NCBI GenBank assembly: GCA_040003255.1
Contig: JBDUCV010000063.1
Span: forward strand, 1 to 12,060
DNA length: 12,060 nucleotides
Reading direction: 5' to 3'
From: JBDUCV01 sp040003255
GTDB taxonomy: Bacteria; Actinomycetota; Actinomycetes; Mycobacteriales; Jatrophihabitantaceae
The notes beneath the pieces are model-generated. The model did no database searches and was not told where the DNA came from. It saw only the letters and a list, made by a program, of their open reading frames with translations. Position 1 is the stretch's first letter; every line of letters begins with the position of its first letter. Shown one piece after another: positions 5,094-11,343 of this stretch. The position numbers and the translations under genes are program-made.

Positions 5094-7126
5094 CCGTCTC
5101 CCTCCTTCGCGACGAGGGTGAGCACGTCGTAGGTGGCCGCAATCGAGTCGTCTTGCTTAGTGATCACCGCGTCCCAGCGCACTTCGCCATAGTCGGCGTC
5201 GACTCGCGGGGTGATCTGCTTGCAGGTGAGCGTGACGGTCAGCTCGTCGCCGGGATATACCGGCGTGACGAACCGCAAACTCTCCAGGCCGTAGTTGGCG
5301 AGCACCGGCCCAGGCGCCGGATCCACGAACAATCCCGCGGCGAGCGACACGACCAGATAGCCGTGCGCGACCACACCGTCGAAGAATGGGTTCGCCGCAG
5401 CCGCCACCGGATCGGTGTGCGCGTAGAACGTGTCGCCGGTGAACTCGGCGAAGTGGTCGATGTCGGCCTGGCTTACCAGGCGTGGACCGGCCACCACCGA
5501 GTCGCCGATACGCAGCTGCGCCAGTGACTTGCGGAACGGGTGCGTGTCGTCGGTTGTGCGCTCGGCACCGGTCACCCAGCGCTTCGTCACCGCACCGAGC
5601 ACTCGAGGGCTGGCCTGGATGGCGGTGCGCTGCATGTGATGCAGCACCCCGCGGATGCCGCCCATCTCCTCGCCTCCGCCGGCCCGGCCGGGTCCGCCGT
5701 GCACCAGCATCGGCAGCGGCGAGCCGTGTCCGGTCGACTCGGGCGCGTCGTCCCGATCGAGGACGAGCAGCCGACCGTGCCACGGCGCCACCCCGAGGAC
5801 GACCTCGCCGGCGAAGTCCACGTCTGCAGTAACGACCGATCCGGACAGACTGCCCAAGCCTCGAGCGGCGAGCTGGATCGCGTGCTCGACGCCGCGATAG
5901 GGCAGCAACGTGCTTACCGGGCCGAACGCCTCGACCTCGTGCGGCTCGGCGCGTTCTGGGTCGTCGGCGCGTAGCAGCACGGGCGAGATGAACGCGCCGC
6001 GCTCGGTGTCGGCTCCGACCACGTCTACCTGATCGGGATCACCGAACACCGCCGTGGCGGTCGAGAGGAGCGCCTTGAGCGAGCGGCGCACCTCCTCACG
6101 CTGCTCGAGGCTGGCGAGTGCGCCCATCCGAACGGACGGATCCGCCGGGTTGCCGATCGTGACCCGGGCCAGCCGTTCGCTTGCTGCGGTGGCAACGTCG
6201 TCCAACAACTCGAAGGGCACGATGGCGCGTCGGATTGCGGTGCACTTCTGCCCGGCCTTGACCGTCATCTCGTTGACGAGCTGCTTGACGTACAGGTCGA
6301 ACTCCGGCGTGCCCGCGACGGCGTCGGGGCCGAGGATCGAGCAGTTGAGCGAGTCCGCTTCGGCGTTGAAGCGCACCGATCGGGCCACGACCGTCGGGTG
6401 GGTGCGAAGTCGCTGCGCGGTAGACGCTGAGCCGGTGAACGACACCAGGTCCTGCTCGGTCAGATGATCGAACAGGTCGCCGACGCTGCCGCAGAGCAAC
6501 TGCAGGGACCCTTCGGGCAGCAACCCGGACCCGATCATCAGCTCGACGAGCCGCGCAGTGAGGTAGGCCGTCTGGCTGGCCGGCTTGACCAGGGTGGGCA
6601 CACCGGCGAGAAACGCCGGCGCGAACTTCTCCAGCGGTCCCCAGGCCGGGAAATTGAACGCGTTGATCTGCACGGCGACCCCGCGCAGCGGCGTGCAGAT
6701 GTGCTGGCCGACGAACTGGCCGCCCTTGCCGAGAGGCTCAGGTGCGGCTTCGACATACACCGTGCCGTCGGGCAGTTCGCGTCGTCCCTTGCTCGCGTAG
6801 CTGAACAGCACGCCGATGCCGCCGTCGATGTCGAACTTCGAGTCGCCGAGGGTGGCGCCGGTGCGCGCCGACAGGGCGTAGAGCTCGTCGCGGTGGTCGC
6901 GTAGCTGCAACGCGAGTGCCTTGAGCAGCGCCGCCCGCTGGTGGAAGGTCAGTTCGCGCAGCGAGGGCCCCCCGGTATTGCGTCCATAGGCCAGCGCGTC
7001 CCCCATCTCGATACCCGACGAGGACACCCGAGCGACCTCATCCCCGGTCACCGCGTCGAGCAGCGGCATCCCGCCCTCGGACGGGGTTACCCACGACCCG
7101 CCAATGTAATTACGCAGCACCGGCAT
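5090..7126 (-). CDS. paaZ: PaaZ, bifunctional oxepin-CoA hydrolase / 3-oxo-5,6-dehydrosuberyl-CoA semialdehyde dehydrogenase
   Basis: PaaZ opens the oxepin-CoA ring with its hydratase domain and oxidises the resulting aldehyde with its aldehyde dehydrogenase domain, using NADP+. The 678 residues match the family (E. coli 681). The dehydrogenase domain, about residues 1-520, has NAFNFPAWGP (155-164), PTLVKPASQTAYL (177-189), FTGSAST (230-236), the general base Glu256 in FNAEADSLN and the nucleophile Cys295 in KAGQKCTAIRR. These positions agree with those known for E. coli PaaZ. The MaoC-type hydratase domain, about 530-678, has FTGDTFYAHTD (562-572) with catalytic Asp565 and His570, then FFDGVVAHGYL. 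Both active sites appear intact, so the single gene should do both steps. It starts 3 bp after the paaJ stop, with an AGAGGA-like site, and overlaps paaA by 4 bp. Confidence 0.96.
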   Translation of the reverse strand: MPVLRNYIGGSWVTPSEGGMPLLDAVTGDEVARVSSSGIEMGDALAYGRNTGGPSLRELTFHQRAALLKALALQLRDHRDELYALSARTGATLGDSKFDIDGGIGVLFSYASKGRRELPDGTVYVEAAPEPLGKGGQFVGQHICTPLRGVAVQINAFNFPAWGPLEKFAPAFLAGVPTLVKPASQTAYLTARLVELMIGSGLLPEGSLQLLCGSVGDLFDHLTEQDLVSFTGSASTAQRLRTHPTVVARSVRFNAEADSLNCSILGPDAVAGTPEFDLYVKQLVNEMTVKAGQKCTAIRRAIVPFELLDDVATAASERLARVTIGNPADPSVRMGALASLEQREEVRRSLKALLSTATAVFGDPDQVDVVGADTERGAFISPVLLRADDPERAEPHEVEAFGPVSTLLPYRGVEHAIQLAARGLGSLSGSVVTADVDFAGEVVLGVAPWHGRLLVLDRDDAPESTGHGSPLPMLVHGGPGRAGGGEEMGGIRGVLHHMQRTAIQASPRVLGAVTKRWVTGAERTTDDTHPFRKSLAQLRIGDSVVAGPRLVSQADIDHFAEFTGDTFYAHTDPVAAAANPFFDGVVAHGYLVVSLAAGLFVDPAPGPVLANYGLESLRFVTPVYPGDELTVTLTCKQITPRVDADYGEVRWDAVITKQDDSIAATYDVLTLVAKEGDG

Positions 7127-7129
7127 CAG

Positions 7130-8305
7130 TCAGTTCCTCTCGATCAGCATTGCGACGCCCTGCCCGACGCCGACGCACAGCGTGGCGAGTCCGCGTTGGG
7201 CGTCCTCGCGGTCCATCCGACCGAGCAAGGTGACCAGGATCCGCGCTCCTGAACAGCCGAGCGGATGGCCCAGTGCGATCGCCCCGCCATCGGCGTTCAC
7301 CCGGTCTTCGTCCAGCTTGAGTCGCCGGATCACCGCCAGGCTCTGCGCGGCGAATGCCTCGTTCAGCTCGATCGCATCGAGGTCGGCGACCGACGAACCG
7401 ATGCGCGCCAACAGCTTCTCGGTCGCGGGTACCGGCCCCAGGCCCATCAGGTGCGGCGCCACGCCGGCGCTCGCCGAGCCGACAATTCGCGCGCGGGGCG
7501 TCAGACCGTGGCGCTCAACCGCGGCCGCACTCGCCAAGACGAGTGCCGCTGCACCGTCCGACAACGGCGACGACGAGCCGGCGGTGACGATTCCGTCAGC
7601 GCGAAACACCGGACGCAGCGCTGCGAGCTGCTCGAGCGACGAACCACGTCGCGGCCCCTCGTCCACCGTTACGTCGCCGACCGGCACGATCTCGCTCGCG
7701 AATCGGCCGGCGTCGATCGCGGCTAGCGCCCGCTCGTGGCTGCGGAGGGCGAAGGCGTCACTGTCCGCCCGGCTGATGCCGTCGAGCAGCGCGACCTCCT
7801 CGGCGGTCTCCCCCATCGACAAGGTGACCTCGGGGGTGCGACCACGGAACGCCGGGTTGGCGAATCGCCAACCGAGTGACGTGTCGAACACCTCGCCAGG
7901 GCGCGCCCACGGCGTGCCCGGCTTGGCCATCACCCAAGGTGCGCGGGTCATCGACTCGACGCCGCCCGCGACGATCAGCTCTGCCTCGCCAGATCGGATT
8001 GCCTGAGCCGCGTTCGCCACAGCGGTCAGCCCGCTCGCGCACAACCGGTTGACCGTGTAACCCGGGATCGTGTCGGGCAGGCCGGCCAGCAAGACCGCCA
8101 TCCGGGCGACGTCGCGGTTGTCCTCGCCGGCCTGGTTCGCGGCACCGAGGATGACCTCGTCGACGGCGTCGCCCGGCAGCCCGGTGCGGCGTAGCACCGC
8201 ACCGACGACGAGGGCCGCGAGGTCGTCGGGCCGGACACCGGCCAGCGCGCCGCCGTAGCGGCCCTGTGCCGTGCGTACCCCATCGACCAGGAAAACATCG
8301 GGCAT
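7130..8305 (-). CDS. paaJ: PaaJ, 3-oxoadipyl-CoA / 3-oxo-5,6-dehydrosuberyl-CoA thiolase
   Basis: This degradative thiolase cleaves 3-oxoacyl-CoA intermediates with CoA to release acetyl-CoA and, in the last step, succinyl-CoA. The 391 residues have the standard thiolase plan: nucleophile Cys89 in TVNRLCASGL, AGGVESMTRAPWVM (113-126), NEAFAAQ (315-321), catalytic His347 in GGAIALGHPLGCSG and Cys377 in LATLCVGVGQG. It could equally be named pcaF, since PaaJ and PcaF are close; the paa context decides the symbol. The ATG at 8305 is chosen because MPDVFLVDGVRTAQG is the normal thiolase N-terminus. The frame stays open upstream to 8557, but only across the control region and antisense to paaI. 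No ribosome-binding site precedes the ATG and a -10-like TAATAG ends 4 nt before it, so the message may be leaderless. It is the first gene of the main operon. Confidence 0.93.
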   Translation of the reverse strand: MPDVFLVDGVRTAQGRYGGALAGVRPDDLAALVVGAVLRRTGLPGDAVDEVILGAANQAGEDNRDVARMAVLLAGLPDTIPGYTVNRLCASGLTAVANAAQAIRSGEAELIVAGGVESMTRAPWVMAKPGTPWARPGEVFDTSLGWRFANPAFRGRTPEVTLSMGETAEEVALLDGISRADSDAFALRSHERALAAIDAGRFASEIVPVGDVTVDEGPRRGSSLEQLAALRPVFRADGIVTAGSSSPLSDGAAALVLASAAAVERHGLTPRARIVGSASAGVAPHLMGLGPVPATEKLLARIGSSVADLDAIELNEAFAAQSLAVIRRLKLDEDRVNADGGAIALGHPLGCSGARILVTLLGRMDREDAQRGLATLCVGVGQGVAMLIERN

Positions 8306-8309
8306 GGGC

Positions 8310-8317
8310 CTATTATT
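8310..8317. promoter_or_regulatory. Shared AT-rich -10 region of the divergent paaJ / paaI promoters
   Basis: This is the only AT-rich patch in the 49-bp divergent gap. On the plus strand it reads TATTAT (8311-8316), a near-consensus -10 for paaI-paaR. On the minus strand it reads TAATAG (8315-8310), a fair -10 for paaJ. The minus-strand start site would then fall at about 8304-8305, on the paaJ ATG itself. No strong -35 is seen for either direction, as is common in actinobacteria. The regulator repeat abuts it directly. Confidence 0.5.
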
Positions 8318-8334
8318 GACCGACCGTTCGGTCA
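8317..8334. promoter_or_regulatory. TetR-type operator (probable PaaR site) between paaJ and paaI
   Basis: TGACCGA (8317-8323) and TCGGTCA (8328-8334) form a perfect 7-bp inverted repeat with a 4-bp spacer CCGT. Sites of the GACCGA...TCGGTC kind are typical of TetR-family operators, and a PaaR gene is the second gene downstream. The repeat abuts the shared -10 patch. It covers the likely start site of the paaI-paaR promoter and the upstream part of the paaJ promoter, so binding should repress both directions, including PaaR itself. Phenylacetyl-CoA is the expected inducer by analogy with studied PaaR proteins. I saw no second copy upstream of the paaK unit. Confidence 0.75.
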
Positions 8335-8354
8335 GGATCCACCCCGGGGGGGCC

Positions 8355-8756
8355 ATGTCACAGCTGCCACCGGCCGTTGCCACGATGATGGCCGACGACC
8401 GCGCGTCCGGGGCGCTCGGCATTCGGGTGCTGTCCGCCGGCGACGGGCAAGCCAAGGCGGCTATAACCGTGCGCGACGACATGGTCAACGGACACGACAT
8501 CGCCCATGGCGGCATCGTCTTCTGCCTGGCCGACACCGCCTTCGCCTGTGCCTGCAACAGCTATGGCCCGGCGACGGTCGCGGCAAGCGCCGAGATCACC
8601 TTCGTCGCCCCCGCACATCTTGGCGACGAGCTGATCGCCGAGGCCGTCGTGCGCACCCGATTCGGCCGCAATGGTCTTTATGATGTCACGGTCCGCCGCG
8701 GCGAGCAGGTCATCGCCGAGTTCCGCGGACGCAGCCACACCTTGGCGGTCCGGTGA
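8355..8756 (+). CDS. paaI: PaaI, hotdog-fold hydroxyphenylacetyl-CoA thioesterase
   Basis: PaaI is a small acyl-CoA thioesterase that frees CoA from phenylacetyl-CoA derivatives, preventing CoA depletion when the pathway stalls or toxic intermediates build up. The 133 residues are typical of the hotdog family. The signature MVNGHDIAHGGIVFCLADTAFACACNS spans residues 43-69, with the HGG turn at 51-53 and the likely catalytic Asp60 on the central helix. ATG 8355 is chosen because a G-rich ribosome site (seven G, 8346-8352) precedes it and MSQLPPAVATMMADDRA is the normal start. The frame stays open upstream to 8271, but that lies in the operator and antisense to paaJ. It overlaps paaR by four bases (GTGA), so the two are co-translated. 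Confidence 0.9.
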   Translation: MSQLPPAVATMMADDRASGALGIRVLSAGDGQAKAAITVRDDMVNGHDIAHGGIVFCLADTAFACACNSYGPATVAASAEITFVAPAHLGDELIAEAVVRTRFGRNGLYDVTVRRGEQVIAEFRGRSHTLAVR

Positions 8757-9340
8757 CCCGCGGGCCGGGACGTCCCGGATACGACGCTGATTCCCTGGTG
8801 GCCGTCGCGGTCGAGGTGTTCATCGAGCGCGGATACGACGGCACCAGCATGGAAGACCTTTCCCGTCGTCTCGGCATCAGCAAGTCGGCGATCTACCACC
8901 ATGTCGCGAGCAAGGATGAGCTGCTGCGCCGGGCGCTCGACCATGCGCTCGGCGGACTCGCGACGGTGGTTGCCGAGACGCGCGGTCTGGACCGGCCTGC
9001 GGTCGACCGGCTCGAGCATCTCGTCCGGGGCAGCGTGCTGGTGCTCGTCGAGCGACTTCCCTATGTGACGCTCCTGCTACGAGTGCACGGCAACACCGAA
9101 GTCGAACGTCGCGCGCTCGCCAAGCGCCGGCAGTTCGACCGCTACGTCGCAGAGTTGGTGAAAGAAGGCGTCGGGGACGGCGACGTGCGCCCCGACGTCG
9201 ACCCGGCGGTGACCGCCCGGCTCCTGTTCGGCATGGTCAACTCCCTGGTCGAGTGGTTCCGGCCGCGTCGTGGCTCGGCCGACGCGGCTGCCCTCGCTGA
9301 TGTGGTGTGTGCCGTTGCGTTCGACGGCCTGCGCAGCTGA
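8753..9340 (+). CDS. paaR: PaaR-like TetR-family repressor of the paa genes
   Basis: The 195-residue protein has an N-terminal TetR DNA-binding domain: GRPGYDADSLVAVAVEVFIERGYDG (6-30) forms helix 1 and the turn. The helix-turn-helix is TSMEDLSRRLGISKSAIYHHVASKDELL (31-58). The C-terminal ligand domain is all-helical, with WFRPRRG (about 168-174) near its end as in other PaaR-like regulators. The start is GTG 8753, overlapping the paaI stop. Its location in an operon divergent from paaJ, plus the inverted repeat in between, supports a role as an autoregulated repressor of the pathway released by phenylacetyl-CoA. That effector is an inference from studied homologues. Confidence 0.85.
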   Translation: MTRGPGRPGYDADSLVAVAVEVFIERGYDGTSMEDLSRRLGISKSAIYHHVASKDELLRRALDHALGGLATVVAETRGLDRPAVDRLEHLVRGSVLVLVERLPYVTLLLRVHGNTEVERRALAKRRQFDRYVAELVKEGVGDGDVRPDVDPAVTARLLFGMVNSLVEWFRPRRGSADAAALADVVCAVAFDGLRS

Positions 9341-9341
9341 G

Positions 9342-9379
9342 CGCGGCCGCGGCCGCGGACTGCGGGCCCCATGCCTGGG
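9342..9379. terminator. Palindromic GC-rich spacer between convergent paaR and paaK
   Basis: The whole 39-bp space between the paaR stop and the paaK stop is highly structured. It contains a perfect 16-bp palindrome CGCGGCCGCGGCCGCG (9342-9357) and a small CCCA-TGCC-TGGG hairpin (9368-9379). The position between converging genes fits a bidirectional terminator. The lack of a T-run and the loop-poor palindrome keep confidence low. Confidence 0.4.
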
Positions 9380-10687
9380 TTAGCGGGCCGGCCGGTCGTC
9401 GACGACGCGGCGCATCTTGCCGGTCGAGCGCTCCACGCCGTCCGGATCCAGCACCTCGACCTCGACGCTCACCCCGATCGAGTTCTTGACCAGCGCGCCG
9501 AGGGATTGCCCGGCCTGCGCCGCCGCCTCAGGATCTGCGTCGACGCGGCGCTCGACGCGCACCGTCATCGCGTCGAGACGTCCGGCGCGGGACAGCACAC
9601 ATTGGAAGTGCGGCGCGAGCGCCGGCGTGCGCAGGATGAGCTCCTCGATCTGGGTCGGGAACAGGTTGACGCCCCTGAGAATGATCATGTCATCGGTCCG
9701 ACCGGTGATCTTCTCCATCCGTCGCATCGTCCGGGCGGTGCCCGGCAAGAGCCTGGTGAGATCGCGGGTGCGATAGCGGATCACCGGCATCGCCTCTTTG
9801 GTCAGGGAGGTGAACACCAGCTCACCGCGCTCCCCCGACGGCAATACCTCGCCGGTGACCGAGTCGACGATCTCGGGATAGAAATGGTCCTCCCAGATGT
9901 GCAGCCCGTCCTTCGTCTCGACGCACTCGTTCGCCACGCCGGGTCCCATTACCTCGGACAAGCCATAGATGTCGACGGCATGCATGTCCAGCCGCTGTTC
10001 GAGCTCCACCCGCATGTCGTTCGTCCACGGCTCCGCACCAAAGATGCCGACGGCGAGTGAGGTCGAGCTCGGTTCGATGCCTTGCCGTTGCATCTCGTCG
10101 ACAATCGCCAGCATGTACGACGGTGTCACCATGATCACGTCCGGCGCGAAATCCCGGATCAGCATGACCTGCCGCTCGGTCATCCCGCCGGACACCGGGA
10201 CCACCGTGCAGCCGAGGGCCTCCGCGCCGTAGTGAGCGCCCAGCCCGCCGGTGAACAACCCGTAGCCGTAGGCGACGTGCACGATGTCGCCCGGTCGACC
10301 ACCCGATGCCCGAATCGATCGGGCCATCACCTGCGACCAGGTCGCGATGTCGTTTGCCGTGTAGCCGACGACAGTTGGCCGTCCGGTCGTGCCGGACGAC
10401 GCGTGCACCCGGGAAACCTGCTCGCGGGGCACGGCGAACATGCCAAAGGGGTAGTTGTCGCGCAGATCCTGCTTGGTGGTAAACGGGAACCGCCCGAGGT
10501 CGTCCAACGAGCGGCAGTCGTCTGGGTGCACGCCGGCGGCCTCGAACGACGCGCGGTAATGCGGCACGTTTTCATAGGCGTGGCGCAGCGACCACTGCAG
10601 CCGGGTCAACTGTAGCGCCGCCAGTTCATCTACCGACGCGCGTTCGACCGGATCGAGATCGTCAGGTGACGGGGTGCGGTCCTGCAT
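9380..10687 (-). CDS. paaK: PaaK, phenylacetate-CoA ligase (AMP-forming)
   Basis: PaaK activates phenylacetate with ATP and CoA to phenylacetyl-CoA, the committed first step of the pathway and source of the inducer. The 435 residues match the family. The adenylation-type ATP loop is SSGTTGRPTVVGYT (97-110). Further hallmarks are HVAYGYGLFTGGLGAHYGAE (137-156), IFGAEPW (215-221), YGLSEVMGPGVANEC (241-255), the hinge region GRTDDMIILRGVNLFPTQIE (329-348) and a C-terminal STGKMRRVVD (421-430) with the likely catalytic Lys424. I chose ATG 10687, where the family-like N-terminus begins. The frame stays open to 10729, but that part lies within the preceding methyltransferase gene. It follows the methyltransferase stop by 10 bp, so both are probably one transcript. 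The gene is convergent with paaR and separate from the main operon. Confidence 0.95.
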   Translation of the reverse strand: MQDRTPSPDDLDPVERASVDELAALQLTRLQWSLRHAYENVPHYRASFEAAGVHPDDCRSLDDLGRFPFTTKQDLRDNYPFGMFAVPREQVSRVHASSGTTGRPTVVGYTANDIATWSQVMARSIRASGGRPGDIVHVAYGYGLFTGGLGAHYGAEALGCTVVPVSGGMTERQVMLIRDFAPDVIMVTPSYMLAIVDEMQRQGIEPSSTSLAVGIFGAEPWTNDMRVELEQRLDMHAVDIYGLSEVMGPGVANECVETKDGLHIWEDHFYPEIVDSVTGEVLPSGERGELVFTSLTKEAMPVIRYRTRDLTRLLPGTARTMRRMEKITGRTDDMIILRGVNLFPTQIEELILRTPALAPHFQCVLSRAGRLDAMTVRVERRVDADPEAAAQAGQSLGALVKNSIGVSVEVEVLDPDGVERSTGKMRRVVDDRPAR

Positions 10688-10697
10688 GGACGTGACG

Positions 10698-11294
10698 CTA
10701 GCGCCGAGTCGCGTGCACCAGCGCGTCAATCGCCTGACGGGGCGCGCCGTCGACCGGTCGAAGCACCCTGTCGGCGCGCTCGATCCGCACCGGTTCGCCG
10801 CTGGCCGTCAGGTCGTCCACGATGTCGGACGGCGTGAACAGCACATCGGCGTGCTGCGGGCCGCCCGTGCCGTCGGTCAAGTTCGTTGTGTCGTGGCCGA
10901 CCACGAACAGCACGCCACCGGCGGCCAACGCTCGCACGGCGTGACCGACCACGAGTCGTCGCTCGGCCGCGACGAGGTGCAGGTACGCGGCGATCACCAG
11001 GTCGTAACTTCCCGCGTCGAGTACCAGGTCGAGCACGTCGGCGTGCACCCATTGCACTCGGCCGGCCAAGTCTTCGGCCCGGCCCTTCTCGAGGGCGACG
11101 GCGGAGAAGTCGACCGCGGTGACCTGCCAACCACGTTCGGCCAACCACAGCGCGTTGCGCCCCTCGCCCGCCGCAAGATCCAAGGCCCGGCCAGCGGGCA
11201 AGCCGACGAGTTCCGCCGCAACCCAGCGGTTCGGCTCGGCCGACCAGACCCGGTCAGTCTCTGCGTACCGGGCGTCCCATCCGCTCGCGTCCAT
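10698..11294 (-). CDS. Small class I SAM-dependent methyltransferase (TehB-like)
   Basis: The 198-residue protein has a complete Rossmann methyltransferase fold. Motif I is ALDLAAGEGRNALWLAERGW (residues 37-56), the acidic ribose-binding strand is VTAVDFS (58-64), motif II/III covers VQWVHADVLDL and SYDLVIAAYLHL (80-107), and a late strand is AGGVLFVVGHD. The N-terminal WDARYAETDRVWSAEPNRWV and the late QHADVLFTPSDIVDDL are typical of the TehB/thiopurine-methyltransferase-like group often found in actinobacteria. The substrate is unknown. ATG 11294 is preceded by CGGGAG, a fair ribosome site. Its stop is 10 bp before the paaK start, so the pair probably forms a two-gene operon, but I cannot say whether the enzyme acts in phenylacetate metabolism or simply shares the promoter. 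Confidence 0.85.
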   Translation of the reverse strand: MDASGWDARYAETDRVWSAEPNRWVAAELVGLPAGRALDLAAGEGRNALWLAERGWQVTAVDFSAVALEKGRAEDLAGRVQWVHADVLDLVLDAGSYDLVIAAYLHLVAAERRLVVGHAVRALAAGGVLFVVGHDTTNLTDGTGGPQHADVLFTPSDIVDDLTASGEPVRIERADRVLRPVDGAPRQAIDALVHATRR

Positions 11295-11302
11295 CGCTCC
11301 CG

Positions 11303-11322
11303 GACGCTACGCCCCGAGCGTC
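11303..11322. repeat. Inverted repeat in the divergent gap upstream of the methyltransferase
   Basis: GACGCT (11303-11308) and AGCGTC (11317-11322) are exact reverse complements with an 8-bp spacer, centred in the 49-bp gap between the divergent methyltransferase and nucleotidyltransferase starts. The placement would suit an operator for a divergent promoter, but it does not match the PaaR-type repeat and 6-bp arms are easily found by chance in GC-rich DNA. Confidence 0.3.
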
Positions 11323-11343
11323 GAACTCCCGCAGCATGAGCAC

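Noticed and set aside
3768..5132. 454-codon plus-strand open frame antisense to paaB, paaA and the end of paaZ
   Set aside because: It is a typical GC-rich shadow frame: rich in His, Arg and Val, no domain, and it lies opposite genes with complete catalytic motifs.
8342..8352. CCCCGGGGGGG tract before paaI as a phase-variable repeat
   Set aside because: Seven G are short for slippage in a GC-rich genome and the run most simply serves as the ribosome site.
8306..8557. Upstream extension of the paaJ frame
   Set aside because: It crosses the operator and lies antisense to paaI; the normal thiolase N-terminus begins at 8305.
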